Assembly (NCBI GenBank): GCA_029959665.1
Contig: JASCOI010000004.1
Coordinates: 19,035-83,034 of the forward strand
Source: Microbacteriaceae bacterium PS02333
GTDB taxonomy: Bacteria; Actinomycetota; Actinomycetes; Actinomycetales; Microbacteriaceae
DNA length: 64,000 nucleotides
Direction of reading: 5' to 3'
Shown here: positions 28,091 to 35,965 of the stretch, piece by piece
Position numbering within the stretch: the stretch's first letter is position 1
Layout: every line of letters begins with the position of its first letter
Translations under genes and position numbers: made by a program
Notes under the pieces: model-generated
The model's input: only the letters and a program-made list of their open reading frames with translations
The model's database searches: none
Told to the model about the DNA's origin: nothing

Positions 28091-28112
28091 GTTTACGCAT
28101 GCTTGCGCAAAC
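28091..28112. promoter_or_regulatory. Predicted NrtR operator 1
   Basis: Palindrome GTTTACGCA-TGCT-TGCGCAAAC with one mismatch. The half-sites TTTACGC (28092-28098) and GCGCAAA (28105-28111) are 6 bp apart. It has the same design as operator 2 and lies just upstream of the NrtR-like gene start. Confidence 0.7.
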
Positions 28113-28124
28113 CTGTCGACAGGT
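28111..28124. promoter_or_regulatory. Perfect 14-bp palindrome between the two operators
   Basis: ACCTGTCGACAGGT is its own reverse complement and sits between the two TTTACGC palindromes. It may be a third protein site or part of a promoter. It does not match the NrtR-type half-site. Confidence 0.4.
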
Positions 28125-28134
28125 GCATGCTGGA

Positions 28135-28154
28135 TTTACGCGAACCTGCGTAAA
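28135..28154. promoter_or_regulatory. Predicted NrtR operator 2
   Basis: Perfect inverted repeat TTTACGC-GAACCT-GCGTAAA ending 12 bp before the ADP-ribosylglycohydrolase ATG, so bound repressor would block its promoter or ribosome access. Same half-site and 6-bp spacing as operator 1. Confidence 0.75.
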
Positions 28155-28166
28155 ACTGGAGGGGCC

Positions 28167-29111
28167 ATGACGAACACCACCGACCGAGCCATCGGAGCAG
28201 TCCTCGGATCCGCGGCGGGCGACGCGCTCGGCGCCGGCTACGAGTTCCAGCCGCCCGCCCCGGAGTCCACGCCCATCCGCATGAAGGGCGGTGGCGCGTT
28301 CAACTGGGCACCGGGGGAGTGGACTGACGACACGAGCATGGCCGTCCCGATCCTGCGGACCGCCGCTCGCGGCGGCTCGTTCGCGGACGACTCTGCGCTC
28401 GACGGGCTCGTCGCGGCCTGGGCGGATTGGGCGCGGACCGCGCCGGACGTCGGCATCCAGACGCGCAGCGTCTTGGCCGGTCTGGAGGCTCGGACCGCGT
28501 CCGCCTCGCGGGCGTCGGCCCGACAGGTCCACGACCAGAGCGGTCGTTCCGCTGGCAACGGATCGCTGATGCGGACGGCGCCGTTGGTGCTCGCGTACCT
28601 GGACCCGGCGGAAGACACGGATCGTCGGCTCGCCAACGCTGCCCGGGCGGTCAGTGACCTGACCCACTACGAGGCCGATGCCGGCGATGCATGCGTACTC
28701 TGGTGCGTCGCCATCCGACACGCGGTGCTGACGGGGTCCCTCGACGTTCGGCGTGGACTCGACCAGCTGCCGACGGACCGCCGACGGGTGTGGGCTGAGC
28801 GACTGTCCGCTGCCGAGGCCGGGCAGCCCGTCGACTTCACCGCGACGAACGGCTGGGTCGTGTCCGCCCTGCACGCTGCGTACGCCGCGGTGCTCCGGAG
28901 CGACTCGCTCGAGAGCGCCCTCGTCGCCGCGGTCCGATCGGGCAACGACACCGACACCGTGGCAGCGATCGCCGGAGGACTCGCTGGGGCGCTGTACGGC
29001 GCGTCCGCGCTGCCGGGTGACTGGCGGGAGCTGCTGCACGGCTGGCCCGGGCTCCGCGTAGACGACCTCGTCGCACTGAGCTCGCAGGCGGTCCGCGTCC
29101 GAGCGGCCTGA
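28167..29111 (+). CDS. ADP-ribosylglycohydrolase family protein
   Basis: 314 residues; ATG preceded by GGAGGGG. The DraG/ARH fold motifs are in order: GSAAGDALGAGYEF at the N-terminus, metal-binding GEWTDDTSMA (~50), GNGSLMRTAPL, and the C-terminal metal motif SGNDTDTVAAIAGGL (~265). The family removes ADP-ribose from proteins, nucleic acids or small molecules in the cytoplasm with two Mg ions. The released ADP-ribose is the known type of ligand for NrtR regulators, which fits the divergent gene and paired operators. The substrate is not known. Confidence 0.92.
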   Translation: MTNTTDRAIGAVLGSAAGDALGAGYEFQPPAPESTPIRMKGGGAFNWAPGEWTDDTSMAVPILRTAARGGSFADDSALDGLVAAWADWARTAPDVGIQTRSVLAGLEARTASASRASARQVHDQSGRSAGNGSLMRTAPLVLAYLDPAEDTDRRLANAARAVSDLTHYEADAGDACVLWCVAIRHAVLTGSLDVRRGLDQLPTDRRRVWAERLSAAEAGQPVDFTATNGWVVSALHAAYAAVLRSDSLESALVAAVRSGNDTDTVAAIAGGLAGALYGASALPGDWRELLHGWPGLRVDDLVALSSQAVRVRAA

Positions 29112-29112
29112 C

Positions 29113-29148
29113 CTCGGCGGTGTTCTCGGCGGTGTTCTCGGCGGTGTC
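29113..29148. repeat. 12-bp tandem repeat, 3 copies
   Basis: CTCGGCGGTGTT occurs three times in a row (last copy ends in C) directly after the ADP-ribosylglycohydrolase stop. No function is evident. Confidence 0.85.
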
Positions 29149-29206
29149 GGAGGCTTCGATGGGGGGAGCCTCCGGCGCCGCCGTGCACGTCGATAGGCTG
29201 CGGGTG

Positions 29207-29731
29207 ATGGTCGAGCTGGTGGAGCACCGAGCGGAGTGGAGCGCGTTGTTCCGTTCGGAGGCCGATCGGCTCGCTCCCGTGCTGGGCCCGGTCGTCACCG
29301 CGATCGAGCACATCGGGAGCACTGCGGTCCGGGGGCTCGTGGCGAAGCCGATCATCGACCTCGCGGCTCGTGCTGCCGTAGGCGTCAACCCGTTCGTGCT
29401 GTCGTCCCTCGTGGCACCGCTCGGGTACGAGCAACACCGTCGAGGCCCGAAGAACCACGGCGTCTACGTCCGCTCGACAGGGGAGCGACGGTCGCACATC
29501 CTGCACGTGTTCGCGGCGGACGAGTGGGAGACCTGCAATCAGCGGCTCTTCCGCGAAGCACTGCTCCGGGATCCCGAGGCTCGAGCGCGGTACGGGGCGA
29601 TGAAGCGGGCGCTCGTCGGCGCCGACGACGGGCGGGACTACACAGCGGGGAAGCGGGACCTCGTGGAGGAGATCCTCAACGCCGAGCGTGCACGACGCGG
29701 GCTACCGCCGACGTCGGCGTGGGACAAGTGA
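29207..29731 (+). CDS. GrpB family (UPF0157) nucleotidyltransferase-like protein
   Basis: 174 residues from the ATG at 29207 (a GTG directly before it is also possible). Family signatures: IEHIGSTAVRGLVAKPIIDL (the GS-x-D nucleotidyltransferase core region), HRRGPKNHGVYVRSTGERRSHILHVF and NQRLFREALLRDPEARARYGAMKR. The UPF0157/GrpB family has a polymerase-beta-like nucleotidyltransferase fold and often accompanies CoaE in other bacteria. Its reaction here is unknown. Confidence 0.9.
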   Translation: MVELVEHRAEWSALFRSEADRLAPVLGPVVTAIEHIGSTAVRGLVAKPIIDLAARAAVGVNPFVLSSLVAPLGYEQHRRGPKNHGVYVRSTGERRSHILHVFAADEWETCNQRLFREALLRDPEARARYGAMKRALVGADDGRDYTAGKRDLVEEILNAERARRGLPPTSAWDK

Positions 29732-29771
29732 GCGTCGGAGTCACTCGCGTTCCGTCTGGCAGGCTGCTGCC

Positions 29772-30572
29772 GTGACGTCGAAGCTCCCTCGCGGCCTGAT
29801 CGGATGGGCCGCTGCGGCGTCGGTCGGCACCGGCATCGGACTGGCGCTGCAGCTCTGGATCTGGATCGTGCTCGCGCTGCGGCCGGTCAGCCATGGGAGC
29901 GGGGACTACCTGGGCTACCAGTACGCTGCGCTGGTCCTCGCAACCCTGCCGTCCGTGATCGCGTTGGGTGTCGTGATCCGGTTCATGCTCCGGCACGGTC
30001 GGCGTCGGTCATCTGTGTGGTTGCTCGTCACTGACATCGTCTGTCTGACGCTCGTGGGAGTGCTGATCGTGCCCCCGGCTCTCACGGTCTTCCGGTTCGC
30101 GCCAACCGACGATGCGGTCTTCCGTGAGCGCGCACGCCTCGGCTACTTCGCCCACGGCGATCCGGGCTCGGAGTTCAGGCCGGACGACGCGCAGTACGCG
30201 TTGCAGAAGCGGGTCGACGCCATCGCGCACGACTTGGGGTTCGAGGACGATGACATTCCGTACGTCAAGGCGCCCGGTGACGCAACCCATCATCCCCGTC
30301 CGGGAACCAGTCCCGCGGGGAACCCGTGCACGACCTACTTCGAGTCCTTCACCCTGCCGTCGTCCGTCGACCAGGGCCGAGCTCAGGCCGAGGTGTCGGC
30401 GACGTGGGCGAAGCAGTCGGCTGCCGGCGTGGGCGACTTCGTCGAGGGGCAGAGGTGGCTCGTCCTCACGCTGAACGCCGGTGGGTCCATCAAGTACACG
30501 CCGGAGAACCGGACCTTCGTCACGCGGACGGAGTGCTTGATCGATGAGCCGGCTCGGCCGATGGGTCAGTGA
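29772..30572 (+). CDS. Hypothetical membrane protein
   Basis: 266 residues, GTG start at 29772. Three hydrophobic segments (~10-35, ~48-70, ~80-105) are followed by a ~160-residue extracytoplasmic domain with two Cys (NPCTTYF and TECLIDEP) that could form a disulfide. No family is recognised. It lies convergent to the lipoprotein array that starts 70 bp downstream on the other strand. The second half is less GC-rich than core genes. Confidence 0.7.
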   Translation: MTSKLPRGLIGWAAAASVGTGIGLALQLWIWIVLALRPVSHGSGDYLGYQYAALVLATLPSVIALGVVIRFMLRHGRRRSSVWLLVTDIVCLTLVGVLIVPPALTVFRFAPTDDAVFRERARLGYFAHGDPGSEFRPDDAQYALQKRVDAIAHDLGFEDDDIPYVKAPGDATHHPRPGTSPAGNPCTTYFESFTLPSSVDQGRAQAEVSATWAKQSAAGVGDFVEGQRWLVLTLNAGGSIKYTPENRTFVTRTECLIDEPARPMGQ

Positions 30573-30642
30573 GGTCTCGCGGTCCGCGGTGCCGACGTTC
30601 CATCGGCCGATGCTGCGTGTGCGAGACATCGCCGCCACGACG

Positions 30643-31137
30643 TCATCCCTGTTCGGCAACAGACGCACACATCGACTCGACGGTGACGGTTGACGTCCGA
30701 GGGTTCGCAGTCACCGCAACCATCGGCTTGCCGTCCTCGTCTGCAATCGCCTGATACAGCGTTCCGTACTTCCCGCCATCGGCTGACCGCACGGCGACGG
30801 TTCGATCGTGTTCGCGCAGCATGTTCGCGACGGACTCGATGTACGCCTTCGGGTCACTCGGCGCTGAGCCCATGGCGTTCCAATGGTCCCGTCTTCCACC
30901 ATGCGGATCGTCATCGGCCGTGCACTCCGCGTGCGCCGGCTCAGCGTTGCGGTCATCTTCTGGCCACTCGGATCCGTCGACCTCGAACACCTGGTGCAAC
31001 ACCTGCTCGGCGGCCTGTCTGCTCTGCTTCTCGTCCACGGCGATCCCACCTCGCGGAGGTGCCGAGCACCCCGACATCGTCATGGTCAGTGCGACGGCGA
31101 CGCCTAAGGCGGCAACCATCGATCTTCGCTGGATCAT
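30643..31137 (-). CDS. Lipoprotein, array subfamily C (copy 2)
   Basis: 164 residues. Signal peptide with lipobox TMSGC (Cys ~23). The mature part has AEQVLHQVFEVDGSEWPEDD, CTADDDPHGGRRDHWNAMG, KYGTLYQAIADEDGKP and the array-wide C-terminal pattern TSTVTVESMC. It is closest to the lipoprotein at 31660-32157 (shared DPHGG, WN, YGxLYQ). It is the last gene of the six-lipoprotein run. Surface-exposed and of unknown function; see the array finding. Confidence 0.8.
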   Translation of the reverse strand: MIQRRSMVAALGVAVALTMTMSGCSAPPRGGIAVDEKQSRQAAEQVLHQVFEVDGSEWPEDDRNAEPAHAECTADDDPHGGRRDHWNAMGSAPSDPKAYIESVANMLREHDRTVAVRSADGGKYGTLYQAIADEDGKPMVAVTANPRTSTVTVESMCASVAEQG

Positions 31138-31171
31138 GCATTCACCACGAGTCGAGGGTCCCGAAATGACG

Positions 31172-31663
31172 TCATTGCTCGTAGTCGGCAACGTTCCCGG
31201 TGCCACAGGACGACTCGACTTGGATCGATGTTCGGTGTTCGGAGGCGTTGAACGAGATGGTGCGAACCGGGTCGCCTTCGGCCGCAACGGTGTACAGCGT
31301 GAGGCCGTCCTTGCGTTTGCCGTCCCGATGAGACAGCGACAGGCCGCTGGCTTCCCACTCGGCGCCGACCTTCTTCACGAGCTCGCCAGGCTGCTCAACC
31401 CCTGACGCGAGCTGGTTCCACGAGAAGGCAACCCCGGCGCCGCCCTCGCTGGTGCCGCACTCGAACGCGATCGGTGAGCCACCGTCGCTGACCCAGTCAA
31501 GACCTGTCAGGTCCATCGTCGACTGCACGAAGTCACGCATCTGCCTGCGTGCCTGATCTGCGTCCACGGTGTTCCCCCGACCGTCAGGTTGAGCGCATCC
31601 GGCGAGAGTGGCCATCGCTCCGATCAGAAGCACTGCAATGACGGCCCGGAAGCGACGACTCAA
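31172..31663 (-). CDS. Lipoprotein, array subfamily A (copy 2)
   Basis: 163 residues from a TTG at 31663 that overlaps the previous stop (TTGA). The TTG is chosen because it puts the lipobox TLAGC (Cys ~24) after a normal signal peptide. Mature part: QMRDFVQSTMDLTGLDW, FECGTSEGGAGVAFSWNQ, then GDPVRTISFNASEHRTSIQVES and a Cys. It is near-identical in the last segment to the lipoprotein at 33410-33922, so the two are recent duplicates. Confidence 0.8.
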   Translation of the reverse strand: MSRRFRAVIAVLLIGAMATLAGCAQPDGRGNTVDADQARRQMRDFVQSTMDLTGLDWVSDGGSPIAFECGTSEGGAGVAFSWNQLASGVEQPGELVKKVGAEWEASGLSLSHRDGKRKDGLTLYTVAAEGDPVRTISFNASEHRTSIQVESSCGTGNVADYEQ

Positions 31664-32157
31664 TGCTCGACTCCTAAGTCGTTCCGGTCGTGATCCGCGA
31701 GATCGCCGGCTGCGCACACCGAATCGACGGTGAGAGAAGAGGTCTGCTGGTTCGCGGTCGCTGATACCGCCGGGCGGTCCTCGTCCCTGGTGTGTACCTG
31801 GTAAAGAACGCCGTACCTGCCAAAGTCCGTGCTTCGGGTGGACACCGAGTAGGCCTCTTCCCGAAGTTTGGCAGCGACCGCGTTGATCCAAGCCTCGGGA
31901 TCGGGCGGAGGGGTGCCGCGAGAGTTCCAGTGGAATTGCACCCCACCATGCGGGTCTCCGCTCTGGCTGCACTCGGTCGGAGCCGGGATCGCAGTGCGAG
32001 CAGCCGAAGGCCACTCGGAACCCGGAACGTCGAGCACCAGTTCGCGTGCGGTCGCTGCGGCCTGGCGATTTCGTTCGACGTCAGCAGTGTCTGCTTCCGT
32101 TGCTGAGCAGCCAGCGATCAGTGTGGTGGCGGTGATGAGGGTGGCTGTGAACGGCAT
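31660..32157 (-). CDS. Lipoprotein, array subfamily C (copy 1)
   Basis: 165 residues from the ATG at 32157; upstream in-frame starts exist but this one gives a normal signal peptide with lipobox LIAGC (Cys ~17). Mature part: ARELVLDVPGSEWPSAARTA, CSQSGDPHGGVQFHWNSRG, GRYGVLYQVHTRDEDRP and TSSLTVDSVC. Its stop is overlapped by the next TTG start, so translation is coupled. Confidence 0.78.
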   Translation of the reverse strand: MPFTATLITATTLIAGCSATEADTADVERNRQAAATARELVLDVPGSEWPSAARTAIPAPTECSQSGDPHGGVQFHWNSRGTPPPDPEAWINAVAAKLREEAYSVSTRSTDFGRYGVLYQVHTRDEDRPAVSATANQQTSSLTVDSVCAAGDLADHDRNDLGVEH

Positions 32158-32252
32158 CCTCAAGGCCCGGGTGAGTGTCGCCTTCGTGTCACAGCCTCTG
32201 GCCCGGACGTGACCCGCCAGGTCAGTCTTCGCTCGCGTGTCGACCACCGGAA

Positions 32253-32753
32253 TCAACCGCCCTCGTTGACGAAGTCGTCGACGATGCCCGCACCGCAAAG
32301 CGACTGCACGTTGATGGACATCCTGTCCGTGATGGCGTTGAACTGGATCGAGTCGACTTCATGCCCCATTGAGTCGACCCGGTGCAATGTCTCGCCGTCT
32401 GCCCGCTTGACGCTTTGTGTCGTCGTCGGGAGGCCATGGTCCCGCCACGCGCGGTCGACCCGTAGCATCACGGCCTTCGGATCGCTCACGCCGTCGGCGT
32501 CCTGATCCCACGAAAACCAGACTCCCTCGTCACCCTCCGGAGTGGTGCAGGGGTCCGCTGCAGGACCGTTGCTCGTGCTCGTCCAATGTCCTCCAGCGGC
32601 TTCCATCGTGACGCGCACCAACGACTGCATCTGCTCGGAAGCCCGTTCGGCGTCCACAGGCGGTGGCCCCTTCGTTGAGGAGCATGCGGCGATGGAGCAT
32701 GCGACCGCCACGATGAGCGCGGCGGTCGCTGTGCCGCGGATGAAGGAAGTCAT
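32253..32753 (-). CDS. Lipoprotein, array subfamily B (copy 2)
   Basis: 166 residues, lipobox SIAAC (Cys ~24). Mature part: QMQSLVRVTMEAAGGHWTSTSNGPAADPC, WFSWDQDADGVSDPKAVMLRVD, VKRADGETLHRVDS and DRMSINVQSLCGAG. Highly similar to the next gene upstream (32808), indicating tandem duplication. Confidence 0.8.
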   Translation of the reverse strand: MTSFIRGTATAALIVAVACSIAACSSTKGPPPVDAERASEQMQSLVRVTMEAAGGHWTSTSNGPAADPCTTPEGDEGVWFSWDQDADGVSDPKAVMLRVDRAWRDHGLPTTTQSVKRADGETLHRVDSMGHEVDSIQFNAITDRMSINVQSLCGAGIVDDFVNEGG

Positions 32754-32807
32754 CGGGTCAGGAGGTTTCCGGTCGTGGCTTGAGTCGTGCTGCCGAGGGA
32801 TTCGAAT

Positions 32808-33281
32808 TCACGTGAAGTCGTCGACCTTGCCTTCACCACAGAGTGACTGGACCTCGATCGTCACACGACTCGTCGTGGCCGCGAACAGGATCGAGTCGAC
32901 ATCTTTCCCCGTCGAGCCGACTCGGTGCAGGATCTTGCCGTCTCCCCGCTTGACGCTCCGCGTGTTGGTCCTCAGCCCCCCATCGCGCCAGGCTTGATCC
33001 ACCCGCTCCATGACCGCTTGAGGATCGTCAACTCCAGCAGCGGTCTGATCCCACGAGAACGTGACCCCGTCCTTACCGGCGGGAGTGCTACAGGGATCGG
33101 GAGCGGGGCCATTGCTTGCACTCGTCCACTCCCCGCCCGCGACCTTCATAGTGTCGCGTACCAAGCTCTGCATCCGTTCGGAAGCCTGTTTCGCGTTCAA
33201 TGAATCTCCCGGAGTCGAAGTGCATGCCGTCGCGGTGACGGCCAGCGTCAGGATCAGCGCCGCAGAGCCGATGGACCGCAT
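32808..33281 (-). CDS. Lipoprotein, array subfamily B (copy 1)
   Basis: 157 residues from the ATG at 33281 (the longer frame is not supported). Lipobox TATAC (Cys ~20). Mature part: RMQSLVRDTMKVAGGEWTSA, PDPCSTPAGKDGVTFSWDQ, VKRGDGKILHRVGSTG and VTIEVQSLCGEG. The first gene downstream of the subfamily A copy, after a 128-bp gap that may carry its own promoter. Confidence 0.8.
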   Translation of the reverse strand: MRSIGSAALILTLAVTATACTSTPGDSLNAKQASERMQSLVRDTMKVAGGEWTSASNGPAPDPCSTPAGKDGVTFSWDQTAAGVDDPQAVMERVDQAWRDGGLRTNTRSVKRGDGKILHRVGSTGKDVDSILFAATTSRVTIEVQSLCGEGKVDDFT

Positions 33282-33409
33282 CGTGGAGCCGTCCGAGTTC
33301 GGGCACGTGTCACCGTTGGCAAATAGATCGTGCCTGGTGACATCGAGCATGCCTGGGTCCCGCCATGCGCCAGCATGCGGCGTTCTCCATCGAGACCGCT
33401 GCACCAGCC

Positions 33410-33922
33410 CTATCCGTTGTTGTCACGATCGACGTAGTCCAAGACATCTCCGGTCCCGCACAGGGACTCCACCTGGATCGAGGTCCGGTGTTCGCTCGCG
33501 TTGATCGAGATGGATCGAACGGGGTCGCCTTCTCCGACCACCGTGTAGAGGGTGAGCCCATCCCCTCGCTGACCCTGCCGTTCCGAGTTCGCGAGACCCT
33601 GCGCTTCCCAGTACTTCTCGATCCGACGGACCAACTTCTCCGGGTCCGCGACGCCTGAGGTCTGCTGGTTCCAGGAGAACGAAACACCAGAGTCTCCGTT
33701 GTCCAGACCACAGCTGTCCGGAGAGGGAGCGCCGCCCACGCTGGTCCATTCACCGCCGACTTCAGACATCGTGTCCCGCACGAATCGTTGCATCGCAGAA
33801 CGAGCTTCATCAGCGTTCATCACGTCTCCATCTCCATGCGACTGGGCGCAGCCGGTCACCGCCAGCGCTGTGGCAAGTGTCATCGCTCCTGAAATCAGCA
33901 GGGCTCTGCGTCTGATCGTCAA
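33410..33922 (-). CDS. Lipoprotein, array subfamily A (copy 1)
   Basis: 170 residues from a TTG at 33922 that overlaps the hydrolase stop (TTGA), so it is translationally coupled to the hydrolase. Lipobox AVTGC (Cys ~25). Mature part: AMQRFVRDTMSEVGGEWTSVGG, CGLDNGDSGVSFSWNQQ, then GDPVRSISINASEHRTSIQ and the closing VESLCGTGDV. Direct coupling to the hydrolase makes it the copy most likely to work with that protein. Confidence 0.82.
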   Translation of the reverse strand: MTIRRRALLISGAMTLATALAVTGCAQSHGDGDVMNADEARSAMQRFVRDTMSEVGGEWTSVGGAPSPDSCGLDNGDSGVSFSWNQQTSGVADPEKLVRRIEKYWEAQGLANSERQGQRGDGLTLYTVVGEGDPVRSISINASEHRTSIQVESLCGTGDVLDYVDRDNNG

Positions 33923-35604
33923 TTCGGGAAGCTCTTCGTCGTGGCACGGGCGATGTTGTCGAGGGATTCGGTGTTCATGTCAAAGTACCCGTACTCGTCC
34001 GGATGGCGCGGGCCATGGATGAGGGGATCGTGTGTCGTGACTCCGTGCATCTGCGGGTCGCCAGGTTGTCCTGCTGTGGGGAGGTACGTCGCGCCGAAGG
34101 ACGGGACCGCTGGATCGGTGCGGGTCATGCTGAATGCCTGCCCGATCGAGGACCACTGATCGCCCTTACCGCCGATGAAGGGCAGCACTCGCGGCGCTTG
34201 CGCCGCATAGACCACGCCCGCGTGGATGTCTTGCGCGTCGGCGATCCGACGCTCGATACCCGCTGAGCCTGCCATCACGAAGGAATCCACACCGAGGTCG
34301 TGATCGGCCAGTGTCAGGGACGACGTCGTACTGCCGTAGGAATGCGCGACGACGTTGAGCGATCCCTTGCCGTCACCTCGGGTGGCGTTGAACCCGGCGA
34401 GGTCGTCAGCCAGGCGGACCGAGCCCGTCCGAGCAAGGTCTCCGTGAAGCACCGTAGTAGGTGTCGGGGTCGCGTAGTTGATCCAGGCCACGACAGCCGT
34501 CGTGTCGTCCGCCCAGTCGCCTTGTTTCGTGCGCAGGTTGTAGGCGGCCCGCTCCACGACGGTCATGTTCCGGGTGTCTGAGTTCATGCCCGGGACCACA
34601 TAGGTCACGTTCTCCGCTGTGTCCAGGTCACCCATCGCGACTGCGGCGAGGGGCGGGTGCTCGGGATACAAGCTGATCAGCGACGCGTCGTCGTACTTCT
34701 TCAAAGCAGCTTCAATGTTGCTGTAAGCGGCCGCATCAGCACCTCCTGCTCTCCGGAGCTCAGTCTTGAGCGTTGTCCGATTCGCCTTGTCTCGCGCCCA
34801 GTACGCGACACCGTTGAGGTTGCCGATCAACGACGGGATGCCGCTTATCAGGGCCTGCTGCACGGCGCTGTGCTTCGCCGAGGTTCCCTTGCCGTCCGCA
34901 CCACCGAGCGAGTTCCACCAGTCAGCGATGACCTGCGGGTCCTTAATCTGACCGAGCCGATCGGCCACGGCCTTGTCGAGTCCGATCCGGGGGAGCGCAT
35001 CTGCCGGTTGACTCGCGAGCCACGCGAGGAACGCGGTGTCGCTCATGCCATTGAGCGTCGCGGCCGACGGAGGCGGCGTGCCGAGGACTGCGTCGCCGTG
35101 GAGCTTCGCGACGACGGCTGCATCGGCGGACTGACGGCGGGCGACGAGGTCCGTCCACGACCGGTCGAGTGCGAGCTTCGTAGTCTGGTACGCAACCCCG
35201 AGCGCCGATGCCGTGACGACCTTCGTCATCGAATCCTCGTCGTCCGCGGAGTTCAACCGATCGAGCGCGCGGGCGTTGGAGGCGATGTCCTGGTCGTTCC
35301 GGAGCTGTGCGGCGCGGACGGTCCGTGCGTCCGTCTGGATCTGGTCGAGCTTCGCTGCGTACTCCGACAGCGCGACGGCGACGTTTTCGATCCGGCTCGA
35401 CACCCGACCGACCTGCGTCTGCAGCTCCTGAGCCTTGGAGGTGAATGCCGTCCGCGAGGCGGCTTCCCACACGCTGCTGGTCGCCGAAGACGAAGCCGAG
35501 CTGATCGAGTCCCCAGCCGTGTCGACGGAGATCGACCGCTGTTCGAGTACCTGGGCAAGCCGCCGGATCGAGTCGACGTCGCCGGCCATCGGGTCGACGC
35601 TCAT
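33919..35604 (-). CDS. DUF1023 alpha/beta hydrolase with WXG100-like N-terminus
   Basis: 561 residues; ATG at 35604 overlaps the stop of the small WXG-like gene (ATGA). Residues ~1-110 are helical with a WXG100/LXG-like core (SSVWEAASRTAFTSKAQELQTQV). After a linker, a DUF1023 alpha/beta hydrolase occupies ~300-560: ENVTYVVPGMNSDTRN (oxyanion-side strand), nucleophile elbow VVAHSYGSTTS, and DPLIHGPRHPDEYGYF with the likely catalytic His. No signal peptide, which fits ESX/type VII export through the helical domain, but no secretion genes are in the window. Likely a secreted esterase- or lipase-like effector, or an envelope-maintenance enzyme. Confidence 0.8.
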   Translation of the reverse strand: MSVDPMAGDVDSIRRLAQVLEQRSISVDTAGDSISSASSSATSSVWEAASRTAFTSKAQELQTQVGRVSSRIENVAVALSEYAAKLDQIQTDARTVRAAQLRNDQDIASNARALDRLNSADDEDSMTKVVTASALGVAYQTTKLALDRSWTDLVARRQSADAAVVAKLHGDAVLGTPPPSAATLNGMSDTAFLAWLASQPADALPRIGLDKAVADRLGQIKDPQVIADWWNSLGGADGKGTSAKHSAVQQALISGIPSLIGNLNGVAYWARDKANRTTLKTELRRAGGADAAAYSNIEAALKKYDDASLISLYPEHPPLAAVAMGDLDTAENVTYVVPGMNSDTRNMTVVERAAYNLRTKQGDWADDTTAVVAWINYATPTPTTVLHGDLARTGSVRLADDLAGFNATRGDGKGSLNVVAHSYGSTTSSLTLADHDLGVDSFVMAGSAGIERRIADAQDIHAGVVYAAQAPRVLPFIGGKGDQWSSIGQAFSMTRTDPAVPSFGATYLPTAGQPGDPQMHGVTTHDPLIHGPRHPDEYGYFDMNTESLDNIARATTKSFPN

Positions 35605-35882
35605 CCGCGCGCCTTCTTCGCGAGGTCCTCGTCGGCGCGGGTGAAGCTCGTGACCGTTGCTCGAACGCCAGAAGCGAGTGCAACGGCGGACGACGCCACC
35701 GACTGCACCATCGCCGACTGGATCCGGACCGCGTCCTCGATCGCGGCTGTGACGGTCGGACTGCCGGTGTCCGCGCCCCCGGCTCGTGCGCTCAGCGTCA
35801 CCGCGGACAGATCGTCGCCGCTCTTGCTGACCTTGTCCGCGATGTGACCGACGGCCCCCTTGTCGAACACCAGTTTTGCCAC
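35601..35882 (-). CDS. Small WXG100-like helical protein
   Basis: 93 residues, helical throughout (TVTAAIEDAVRIQSAMVQSV, LASGVRATVTSFTRADEDLAKK), with the size and helix-turn-helix look of ESX/WXG100 partners, but without a clear W-x-G. It is the first gene of the minus-strand cluster and is coupled to the hydrolase (ATGA), as expected for a secretion partner or chaperone of its N-terminal domain. The 83-bp gap to the plus-strand nuclease gene should hold both promoters. Confidence 0.7.
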   Translation of the reverse strand: MAKLVFDKGAVGHIADKVSKSGDDLSAVTLSARAGGADTGSPTVTAAIEDAVRIQSAMVQSVASSAVALASGVRATVTSFTRADEDLAKKARG

Positions 35883-35965
35883 GAAATCGCCTTCCCCCGA
35901 AGTGGTACGTCCGGCAGCATATCAGCCACGGTCCCGGTGTCGGGCGCCGCTGTTACGGTGCAGCC

